Shown: positions 24,001 to 36,000 of the stretch, piece after piece
Layout: each line of letters opens with the position of its first letter
How positions within the stretch are numbered: position 1 is the first letter of the stretch
DNA from: Opisthorchis felineus
Lineage: Eukaryota > Platyhelminthes > Trematoda > Opisthorchiida > Opisthorchiidae
Direction of reading: 5' to 3'
Length of the DNA: 64,000 nucleotides
NCBI GenBank assembly: GCA_004794785.1
Contig: SJOL01006487.1
Location: 737,198-801,197, forward strand
Notes under the pieces: generated by a model
Databases searched by the model: none
Told to the model about the DNA's origin: nothing
What the model saw: the letters and a program-made list of their open reading frames with translations, nothing else
Position numbers and translations under genes: made by a program

Positions 24001-27000
24001 AAAGTAAGTGAGGTGGAGCAAAACGTAAGCAACATAAGGCGGAAAACGTGGGTTGAACGTCAGGTTAACGACATCAAGTTTCGTCTCATACGGAAATACT
24101 AGATACATGCGGGTACTTTCATGTCTGAACTGGAGTAATTCCATAGGCATGTACGTGTTAGTCCGTTTGAAACTCACAATAAACAATTTTGGACGGAATT
24201 TTTAATACAGATTATTCGTGGGAAGTCTGGAGCTTTACAACCCCCGGCGCATTTAACTAGTGCCACTAATTCGTTTGTCACTCAAGATGATTGTTAACTG
24301 GATTCGTTCGCATTAGCTCATTTTTAGCTCCACTGTACACAGCTGCAGTCCCCTCCAGCCAAACCCAATCATATGTATCGATTTGGGTGAGCTTCTACTG
24401 CCAGTCGGCTAAATTACCAACTTCAGTGACCTGAGGTTACGAGCGAAGTCTAGCTCAGCATTGATCGTTTATTTTTGAAGAGCATGTTCACAGACATAAA
24501 AAGAAAATACAAGCTATGAATGTGAAAGTGTTATGAGGTAAAAGAGAGAAACGTCTCTTTCGAAGTCAGACCACCAACAGTTCCAGTCAGATAAGATGAA
24601 TCCCAACGTATGTAAGAATTTTGGTATAGAAACACGCGTGTAAAGATCAACAGCCGAAGAAAGGACAAACAATGCTGAATGCTCTTCAAGGCGCGGTAAG
24701 CGCTAGCACAGTCAAGACTCGCACATCAGGCACAAAGTGTCCGTCATACTGAGTCTGGTGTGAGATTCAATGGCAAGAATGTGCACTCAACGCCATGTAC
24801 CACGCATGAAAGTGTCGTACGTACGCAGGGAGCCCACAATGGCAAGCAAACACAAGTCACTGACTGTGAACTTAGGAAGTCCCAGTCCAATAACAGCCTT
24901 GACGGATTGAGGAAAGCCGATACCTCGATAAGAGATGATCATCGGTTGGTGGACCAAGAAGTAGACATCACAACCAATTGCGCGTAGTGCTGAGATTATG
25001 GAGAGGGAATGTTCATCACCACCATACTTCTGCTGCTTCCCATTCGACACAGTCACTCCGCGCCCACCCGAGACTATGCTAACGTCCATCACAGTTGCTC
25101 GGCACTCCCGAACAGCGATTAAGTCAGGTTTGATGAACGACGTCGAAGTAGGTGCTCTCAACTCCTCGAAGACGGTGTATCCCAGGCGACGGAGACGCTT
25201 TGCGAGTTCCCTTGCAACCCTATTATGACGAGCACATCTGGCGTCATGCGTGATCCAGCGGGACTGCAAAATATACACCAAACTCTCCGGTTAGCCACAG
25301 TTTCCACGACATAAGATCGTCTGGCCACCATGGCCATGCCGAGCGCTTCTAACTCTCGTCCTGAGCAGGTTGCATCGGAGCTGGATACCGCGGATAAATA
25401 TCCGAGGAAACACTCGTTCTGGAAATACAAGCCATCGATTCGAAAGGGGTGAAGCGACCAACTCTCGTAAACCGCGACCGTCAACGCTGTTGTGCAGACT
25501 ATCGCCCCAAACAGCCACCAGCTCTTCCTTGGTGTTTACGCATGCACCATGGACTCGGATCGGAAGGCTGAGATCCCGAACAATCTTGCCAAATGCGGAA
25601 TCGTTGACTACATTGCGTAGTACTCGGCACTGGGTAGAAAAGAGCTTTTCCATACGCGCTCTCCGCTGCATCGGGATTGTTGCACTCAGACTTGGGATAC
25701 CAAGTCCCCCATGTTGTTTACCGGCGTGGATGTAGCTGATCGGGGTGTCCTTCGGTAGACGTAGCCAGCCACGAATAGATTGCGTGATGTAGTTGTCCAA
25801 CCTTTTGAGCGTGTTTCGGTGGACTTGGCCGAGCACGAGCGAATATGTCAGCCTCGGTATCAGGTAGTTCCTCGTGATCTCCATTCTTTGGTGCGGCTTC
25901 AACGGGGCACGCGTCACCTCATCGAGCAGTTTGAGCAGATGCTGTCGGTGGTTGAAGACCCCTTTCCCCTTGAATGTAAAGGGAATGCCCAAATATGTTA
26001 CGGTGTCTGTCGGACCCAGAGGAGTGATGAGTTCCTCGGCGAAGCAAAATGGTTCGACTGAGACTGCTGTCGCCCGATGTTTCCTGTCCCCACAAATCAC
26101 CATCGCTTTCGTCTTTCGGGCGTTTATCTTCATACCAGCTCTTCCCAACTCGACCGCAGCAGCTTCAAGCTTCTCTTTAAGGCGAGCCTGACTTTCTGCA
26201 CACACGACCCAGTCGTCAGCGAAGGCAAAACCATCTACTAGGGTGTCATGGAACTGATATCCCAGTTGCGGCATCGACAATCCAAGAACCTCATCCATTG
26301 CCATGATGAACAATAATGGGGAGAGTGGATCTCCTTGCCTCACACCTCTGTGGCAGTGGACCTCGGAATTGGGGAAAACTGCTACAGCATTCTCATAGGG
26401 CTGTGCGATGTATCGAACTAGAGGTGACGGTGCTCCAAACGCCTTGGCAGATCTGACGATTGTGTCATGCGAAACCAAATCAAACGCTTTCGAGATATCA
26501 ACAAACGCCAAGCTGAGGTTAGAAGCAGTCGCTGAAGAGTGACGAAGCAGGGCATGTAACAGCGATGTAGCTTCCAAACAACCGTCTCGATGTAGAAATG
26601 CAAACTGGAGTGAGGGTAGTTGCAATCTACGACTCCAGTGATCAGCAAGCACCTTATGAAAGCATCGGACAAGAATGGATGACACGGAGATCGGTCTCAG
26701 TTGATCCGGTGAAGTCGGATTTGGGACCTTCGGAACTAGAGTAATACGGGCACGACACAGATGTGGGGGACAACCCCCAGATAATAAGAGTAAGTTGAAA
26801 TACCCAGCAAGCGCGTTAGCATTGAACCGGCGGAGCATCCTGGGCGTGAGCTTGTCCAGGCCTGGGGACGAATTGCCCATTAAACGGATCGTACGACCGA
26901 CTTCCTCTCCTGTAATTGGCTCGATCAAGCTCCAATCGGATGGTACTACTACGCGACTTGGCCGGCTATCCACGTGTTTTGGAGCTGAGAGCACCTGTTT

Positions 27001-30000
27001 CCAGTACTGCTCGGCGTTCAGAGGTAGGCCGCAGTTACCTTTGTATAGATCCTTCCATGACCCATCGAGCACAGCAGACGCTGCATCTTTCCGTCTTTGG
27101 TGGTATAGGGTCTGGATGGCGGCGTAGTTGGCTCGGCGGATCTGCTTTCGGTTGACCGGAATCCGATGGGCTAACTGACGACGGCGTCGGGATACAGTTT
27201 TCCAGATGTGTGGAAATGTCCTGGAGGCGTGGAGGTCCAGAAGCGACAGGACTTGCTCCGGTGTCATGATGCCAGACTGCAACCCTCGGGCAAATGCCAG
27301 GAGGTCAACACTAGCAAGCGAACTGTCAGCATGGGATTCCAAGAGTGACACGGCGCAATCCACGGTTTGTTTAAACCAGACGCTATAGTCATCAGCTTCT
27401 GACGAGTAGGCCGTTATTTGACCGATAGTTTGGTCAGGGCCACCAGATGATGATTCGTCCTGTTGTGCTTGCCAGTTAAGCACCCGTAACCTGGTTTTGA
27501 TGCTGATAGCCGATCGACCAGGAAAATACTGCTCCAATCTCGCGAACAGCGCGGTTTGCGTGCCACAAGACGGATATAAATTGTTAGCCAGGCGCAAGAG
27601 CGATTGTGACTCTTGTTGGGACCAACGGGCCCCGGAATACTTCACTCGGCCAAGCTTATCTGCATTATGCTGGGTGGGGTGTACGTGCCGGCGATGTTGA
27701 CTCAGGCCAATCTTCGTCGGAAAAAGGCGGGAACAATCAGCGCAGGCCAATTGGGCGACCATGTTCGTACCAACACTTTCATTGTTGTGAACTCGATGGT
27801 GGGCTACCAAGCCAGCTTTCGATTTGCAGCACTTGCCACATTCCTCACACGTGAGCTCCACGAGTCTCTCCTGTGTACTGGTTGGAACTAGTGCGGAGGC
27901 GCCAGATGATTCGTAGTGTACATTGTCGAAAGTAACCAGCACATTGAAACCAAACAGGGTGGTTGGCCCTGTCTGGAGTTGCTGAACTCTTAGCTCACCC
28001 AGACTGGCGTCCAGGCTCCCCAGTAGGCACCACGAGGAGGTGGTTCAGCTCGCCGAAAGCGATGACCACCACCACCCCGACTACTATTTGAATGGGTAGT
28101 CTATGAATTCGGGAGACAAACCGAGTGAACCGCCGACTCACCCTCTCTTCCGAACTAAATCCCACTTCACTTTCTTGCCGAGCTGTTCGAATATTTTCAC
28201 TGTGGCGGGCAGAGTGTGGATGCGCGTATACCCCAGTGAAGACAAGAAGAGACTTAGGGCTGGCAGAGGTACGATGACGGCTGAGCTAGCAGTGGCGAAA
28301 ATCGAACAACTTTAGACTACTATACAGTTCATTAGTAGCCGACGAAATCACGAAATTCACACTTGGTGTCCGCAGCCTGTTGGTGTGCCGACAAGCCGGG
28401 ACGACCATAAATCCACACACTTATTCTGTGTTATGATCTTTTTGAGCGGTCCTCACTGTGTTATTACGCTGACGAGTTGTTCGGTCTGTCAAACCCAGTT
28501 GCAGTGGTACGTGCAGTAAGCAAACCAGCGTCACAAAGAGAGAAGTACATAAGTAGCCAGTATTGTTGTTGCTTACCTTACTTACTGTACACAGAAAAGC
28601 AGTCGTAAAAAAGTTGCACTTAAATTTCACACTTACTTTTATGCACAGAAGCAACATGCCTCTCAAAGTACCACTTTTGTGGGAATCCTTTGTTACATAT
28701 GGGACACATGTATGGTTTGGACTCTACAAAACAAAATGATAGCGAAAGGCAGTTTCAGGAATGAACTTGAACGAACGACTGCAATTTAGGGGGGCTAATA
28801 ACAGGTACCTTTCAAAAAACAGCCATGGATGTTTAGGTTGGTCTAATGTATGACAATCACTGGCCAGCAAATCTCACATCATTAAATTAACTGGGCACTA
28901 GAACGGCATCGGAATCCATGCGACACATACCACGCCCAAAAGTCGAGACTAGAATGGAATTCCCGTGTCGTGTCAATCAACTACGCAACCGAAATCGGGA
29001 TTTTATGATGTTCGATATGTTGTTCAACGGTCATTGTCCTGGTTCGACAAACTAGACTGGAATCCAAAATTTATCTATAAATTGTGATGAGAAGTCCCTC
29101 ACACACCGCCTCACAAAGTTGAGCCAACAAAAATCTAGCATTAATAATTGCAGGCTGTATCAACGAATCCATTTGGGCTAATAAATGTTGAACGGGTAAA
29201 ACAGCAACACCATTCACTAGATAAAACTTAGGTCGATAACAATATGCTCACCTCGATGCACTGAATTAGAGTGTCGTAGTAAATCGCATTTTCGAGCGAA
29301 TTCTTTCAAGCAACTACTACACTGATAGGGACGAAGACCTGCAACGCAAAAACATCGTCATCAGTTTGATTTCGAACGGAGGGATGAGCAGACGGACAAC
29401 TAAATGGCACGATGTCACAACATACTTATAAGTACGTAAAACTGACCTTAAAGACGAACAAGTAGACAGTGTCTGGTATTTACAGAGAAAAGCTGGGTTG
29501 GCCTTCGTACACAAGCAGTGCTACATAAAGAAATCTGGATCTTCATGTTGTTATCGAACACCGAACGCAGTAGTTGAGCATATTTATTGAGAAAATCACT
29601 TACAACGCAAAGTTTGTACAACCCCATAGACTTTGCTAGCCTACGTCGAGCAGTTAGAAGTTTTTTCTTCTCATTGACCCAGTCTCCACTTCCAGGTTCG
29701 GTACCTTGGTAATCTTGGGGTGGGAGACCCTTGAAACACATATCCATTTCGCAGAGTCGATCGCAGTGGTTTCACCAGTTACGTCAAAAAAGCCTCAATC
29801 ATCTATGAACAGACATTTGCACCTTTACATCAATCCGAGAAATTGCGCCGAGATAGGTAGACTAACTCAGCAGAGGCCTGACATTTTTTAGACTGAACCA
29901 GTCGATATTCGAGTATCAGGGATATCTTATTTTCATGAGGTGATTTTCTAATGACCTGGGCTATTTCGCTGTATTACTGGCCACTCGATTGATTTTCCAT

Positions 30001-33000
30001 CGGTTGACTGTCTTTACAATACTTCTGAGTGTTTATAGCGTTAATTGAGAAATAGATTGGACTTCTGTTAGCCTCAAACTCTCATGGTTTGTTGTATAAA
30101 ATAGTCCTTTTTCTTCAGAAAATCCAATTATCAAGCTCACGAATGTACACTGGAAGTAGCCAACAGGGCTAGATTGGCCTTTGAATATCCTGGATCACCA
30201 CAGCCAAAAAAATCAGCTGGTATGCTAAAAAGGGATCATACTGCCCGGTTTCTGAAAGTGCTTCTTTTTGAGGAGTATGAGAGCCAATATTGCCAAAAAT
30301 TGCCGACACTTTTGGGAGGAACTGACGTTTCTTTCATCGAACCAGTGGTAAAGTTCGTGACACGGATGAAGGGGCCTCTTTGGTAGGGAGGTCCCTATTC
30401 GAAGGAGCAAATTAGGGAGGGTTGCTGTACAGTCCGGGTACGGTGTGTATCTGGAAAATGCCAGTGCCGAGGACAAGCCATGCTAGGGGCTAGAATGAGA
30501 TGGAGTTTTGCTGACGTTAATTGAATTAGACTGCTAAGTCTAGGTTAGTTCGGTGTGTAAGGACGGTGACCACGGTTTATTGTTTCAGGAGAAAACAATC
30601 AACCTCGTCAATCAACGATTAACGGGAACAAATACCCAGCCACTAGTCTCAACAAAATCTGCGATATTCTTCCGTTAAAATAACCAGGAGTTGGTTTTAC
30701 AACATCTTGAATTCCACTGTCGCCAGTTACTGCCTCAGTATATTAGCGTCCTTGTCTTTCTCTGGACCAAACTTGATGCACTTTTCTGGCATCTGGCGAA
30801 ACCGCATGCATATCCCTCACAGGAAAACAGGAAGAAGCACGACACACTTCTTGCTTCATTTTCCGGACACTTCGAATCACGTGCTTCTATTCATCATCCA
30901 AGGCTTCACTTCGCGTCAGTAAACCGAATGCCCACACCCTACTGATTCCAGTTTTGAGAAAGGTGTGTGAGGATAATGCAAGTAATCACGTCTAATTCAG
31001 GATGGGCAAATACTCAGGAATTTAGTTCGTTCGGAGGGCGTCAGTTGTTAGGCACTCACAGGTAATGAGTATTTGGTCTCGAGTGGATTAAGTGATCGTC
31101 ACATATTGTGCAACTAAGGTTCGAGCAGAAACAGTGACCAATGCAACTGATCGACATTGGAGTTGGTCTTATCAGTTACTTAGCGCCATAAATTTATCAA
31201 GCATATGTTATTGAGCATCTTGCCTACTATCTTCACACCTTTGAATCTAAGGATTGTACAGCATGGAAGCACTGGCATTCAACAACTCTAAGATCCAGAA
31301 AGTACGAATGCCTGGAAATGACGTGGAGGACTCATTACTGAAGGTGACAACCCTCGGTTACTGATCCATTAGGTAGGTGTATAAAGAGTCACGTGACATT
31401 CAAATATACAACGGTGACGTTGAGTAGTGTCTTTGATAACTCAAATGGCACGGCACTTGTTTATGGTTATCCCTTATTTTCCATGGGACCCAATGGTTTT
31501 TTATACTAAGAGTCTACATCGGAAATCGATCAGATGCTAGGCTATATTAGAAACCACGAACTCAGCCTCATTCATATAAACCACATGAAAAGAACTCACT
31601 ATGTTGAGTCTATAGTGAATGCTCGTATTTGCGCAAACGAACCAACGAAGGAACCACACGGTTTTACATACCTGGGACAACCTCGTTCACATGAAACCAA
31701 AGAAGGAACGACAGTATGGGAGCACAGTAGCTTTCTCCACGGTCGACTGAAAACGCTGCAAAATATGGCTATTAACTGACACCAGCGACGTTCATTTTGT
31801 TAGTTCCTACTCCGACTGTCTGAATGAGAGTTTGGCACCTTGGGAGAATGTCGTAGACCTGCACTAGGCCCCTATCCATATCATATTCCGTTCTTATTTG
31901 CACTACAGAGCTTTATCTGAATAAACTAAGGTTATCGTGTGGCAGTAAGGCATCACCGTTCTCACAATGATGTTGCTGTGGGTGATGACGATTTCGGTCA
32001 CAGCTACAGCGGTATATATTCCAGCGAATGGCGAAATCGGGAATAAGGTTTATGTCCGGTTTCGCCAGGGCCGTTAATGGCTGGATCTATCCCCGAAAGA
32101 GTCATTACGTCAGTGATCTGTCATCCTTTGACAACCTGAGTAGCACACAGCAAAAAGCATCACGTGTCGGATAAGAACTTTATTTTAGGACGACTATCTG
32201 CTGATAAAGGACTAGTCGGCTCCTAGAATGTATTGGATAAACGCCCACCTGATAAGTAACAATAAATATGAAAGTGCTCGTGCGGCTGAGGCGTTCGGGG
32301 TCCGACCACATCCTGACCTTCAAGTTTTGGCAGCCTCTTTAAAAGACGTGTTTCGCATACACCGACCCACTTAACTCGTGTTGTACACGTATTAGAGTTA
32401 GCCAAACGATACAGGAACGAGAAAGGCCTACATTAACAAGTCATGCTCAGTTTAAGTTTAGGATAGCAGGCCGAACTGCCTAACCAACTATACGACAACA
32501 CGTTTAAAGACCATGGGAAAAACTCGTTGATGATACGACACAATCTCTGTCAATAGCCGTTTTTAACCTCCACTGCAGCGTAACTGAGTGCCTCGATAGC
32601 CTGGATCATACTTCTATCCATCGATTGCACGACTGGTTAGTGGGAAGCTACCGACGGACCGCACGAAGAAACGCATCGAACCAGAGATAAAATACCTTCG
32701 TAGATCGATGGCGATTTAAAGCAGACTTACCTTTGTGTAGAGCATTAATATGCATTTGTAGATTTTTCTTTTCTGTGAACTGTTTTTGGCACAAGGTGCA
32801 GTGATAATCTTTCTTTTCTGTAGTGGGTTGATTAAGGAGAGGAACAAGGGGGAATCAAAATTGAGCAAGAAAAGGTAATAGCGAAAGCATTCATATGTCA
32901 TAGCAACAACCGAAGACCCGTTTCGGAATGACTTCAAACAAACGAACGTCTTTCAAAACTCGACGATTTCCTAAGTCATCTCAGTTCTTGTCGTTTTTAA

Positions 33001-36000
33001 CATCCTCTTGTTTTGTTTCATGAGAAGTGAAACTTCGAAGCTGAAAATGTGCATTTCATCCTGATTTCATCATTGTTAGGAATCACCTGAAAACTATTCA
33101 CATTGCTGATTAACAGGAAGTAAAGGAATGATAGAATGTTTGAAATCCCTCCAGACTGTGCAAACTCGAGACTCCTTTGAGACTCGCGAGTTGGCCACTG
33201 CTGCTGATGCCCAACGAGGATAAATCAGTTGTAAAGTGACCCTCGGCCATTCAGAATATACCTGGTTGGCTCGCAGGAAGAAATATAAATCGGAAAATAC
33301 ATGTGCTACTAAAAGATCAAGTTAATTGGTGACGCAACGGTAACCAACTGAACAGATAGGGTTGATGGGATAAATTTGAAAACGATCAAAACTAACGCCG
33401 TATCACTAGCTGTGCAGCCTCGGCAACGGATGGAATGCCAATCCTAGGGTTTTGTGCATTTTCCCGATAGAGGTCCTTTGATCCACACCCCTTTCACCGA
33501 ATGAATAAAAGTTCCTTTATATTTGACGATCAGTACAATATCACATCGCGATATTTCTACGCCATTCGTGGAGGCGATTTCAACTACGTTACTGCTGCTG
33601 CCCTGTCACTTGGTTCACACAACTTAAGACGTGATATGGGATCCAATGGATGTGCCTAGTTCATTTGTTGTACTTTTAGGACAACCTGGTGAACGTTGTC
33701 ACATGTCTTCGTATCAGTCCTATTGCGATCCAATCGTGCTCTATGTTGAAAAATATCCATATTGTTACCATTCGGTCCCAGTCCATAAATAACTGACACA
33801 GACATGAGTTCATTTCCTTTAATCGGCAGACGTTGCCTGACAAATTAGGTAATAGCGAGCGGATGTGCTCCGCCATCCTGAACTCGAGTTTCAGCTACCC
33901 TCTAAAGCAGTAGTTCGGGATCAGACGCTTTTTCATATCACTGCGACCTCTACGTTCTAGTATTTCGTTAGTTCACCTGTCGGGGGTGACAATGACGGTC
34001 CGGGTTCACCCAGCGCATGATAGCCATCCACGGTTCAGGGACTAATGGGACCCGATGAGAGCTATGGGTACTGTAATGCTCGAATAGGATTCAAAAATCC
34101 CTTCGTTGCGACGAGATGGACCTAGAATCGGATCCATTTCGTTTGTTTTCCCTTGAAAGGAGTTTTTGTCCAATTTCTTTTGGGTCCTGAAACAATATCA
34201 CGTAAGCTGAGGAGTTCGAACCGGCTAGTCCGAATTGGAAGCCAAAATCTTATCTATCTTATCTATCTTTTGCAACTGGATAGGAGAGGAATATCGGTAC
34301 AAATTTCGCAGCCTCCGAAGCTACTGACAGACAGCTTGAGTAGTGCTTGAGGAAACATAATTGAATTCAATCTCGAAATGCGAACGGTGCGCAGATATGA
34401 TTGTACCACATACCTGCTTTTTGTGCACATTCACAGAATGAGCAAGCAAGAGCAAGTAAGTGGATGTATGTGACACTGGGATGAGTGAGCACCTCATTGT
34501 GACTATCACATGGAGTAGGTGCTCATCGGATTCGATGACGCGGGCAAGGTTACAACACACATGTCGGAAAATGGTTAATCTAGACACAAACCGATGGGGC
34601 GCAAGGTTCGTACGTGTGGATTATCGTGTGCGCAGACAGAGCAACATGCAAAGATAGCGTCACGTTTTTGTGTGTGAGCGCGCGCAGAAAACAAGGCGTG
34701 TTGCAACTCGCGGGTTGTAACGATCCACCCGTTCGCATGCGTCCGCAAGGACTGATGCATGCAGACAGGTGGTTGTCTTTTGAATGATCGACGTGGTTAG
34801 GCCGATTCGCATACATTCCAATCAGGAACGCACTTAGGTGTGTGTCTGTTTATCGGAAATGCATGCACGTTTTGGCATGCACAGCCCGCGCACGTGCGAC
34901 TGTTGTTCGTGTGTCTACAGACTGGCGTATGCTCTTGCGTGTTTGCGACCGTATCTAAGCCCGCAGTCCTGACGAGAGAAACGTGCGCTTTACCACACAG
35001 GCAAGCGCGGATACATCTGTAGGCATCATGTGAGTTGAATAGACGAAACGTGTGCGCTGGTAACTTGTGCACTTAAAGGCACACGTACCACCAACACCAG
35101 CAACAACACATCGATTGGGTGCAGGTTGAAATGCTGTGGGGCCCGAAAGCCGTTGAGCCACAAGTGATAGAGGGCAGTGATGCACGTCAAGTTCTATGAA
35201 TCCTACAAACGGCCAAACGATAGATTTCATGAAAGGGGGAGGTCTGTGTTCTGCGTCCATATCCGTGTTTGTACACATCGTGAGAACAACGCTTCGAGCA
35301 GGCCAGACGTTGTCATCAGATCCACAGAAAGCGGTGTGTGCCGGTGGATGAACGTCTCTTGCGTTGAAAGGTGTGATGAAAGCAGTACAACGGAAATCTG
35401 ATTGGTGATAATCAGTCCCCTTATATGGGGACCGAAACCACCCATTATCCAAAAGCCTGTAGTCAAGTTCGACATTCAAAAAGGAAACTTCGTCCGCAAG
35501 ATTCAGGTTGCCAATAGTAGGGAGTCCTCCGATTACGAAAGTTGTGTGGGGTAAGGGTTGCTAAGTCGTCGCCAAAACAGTCAATATCAAGCAAGAGACC
35601 ATATCCTTTTGAAACTTGTTAGGACTGAATATTTGCAACCAAACTAATGAGTTTTACGCAAATGAAGCACCACTGCATTTCGCCTCCGTCTCAGCTAAAC
35701 TTGATTCATGACCGAACGTTTCATTCATTCGTTCTAGAACAGACTATCCCCGTATTGAGATGGCAGCTGAAAATAGCCCAGTTTGAAATTCAGGCAGCTC
35801 GGGCAAGTGAGGTTTGATGGGAAACTCTGGCGTCCCAGTGCACCTCGGATGCATGGATTATTCGGCATTCATGCCCCCTACGGGTTACATGACAGCTGTG
35901 CGTCAAGGAGAGCGACATAGTTGAACGTGTTCTTAGTTTTGAAAATTCAGGAAGACGACTAAGTGGCAAAGTGCTAGGTGGATGTCACCTCCACTTAATC

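Larger units (their letters stand above)
24787..28056 (-). mobile_element. R2-clade non-LTR retrotransposon inserted in an intron
   Basis: One reading frame, broken by a single stop (25,291-25,293), carries the layout of R2-type elements: N-terminal C2H2 fingers, a Myb-like motif, RT, then a restriction-like endonuclease. The frame stays open upstream of the first conventional codon to about 28,056 without an ATG, which fits the ATG-less translation known in this clade. R2 elements normally insert into 28S rRNA genes; no rDNA sequence flanks this copy. It lies in the intron after finger 6, in the same orientation as the host gene. Confidence 0.88.

Noticed and set aside
24600..24790. Search for 28S rDNA sequence at the 3' end of the R2-clade element
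   Set aside because: No rRNA-like sequence recognised, so an rDNA insertion is not supported.
25370..27891. Several plus-strand ORFs opposite the R2-clade RT
   Set aside because: They are antisense shadows of the GC-richer RT coding sequence.
30691..30945. Two overlapping plus ORFs as coding
   Set aside because: No recognisable domain; both frames are equally plausible, which argues for chance or an unnamed repeat.
34955..35479. 174-codon minus ORF as a real gene
   Set aside because: No domain, start or splice context, and an odd composition; kept only as part of a compositional block.
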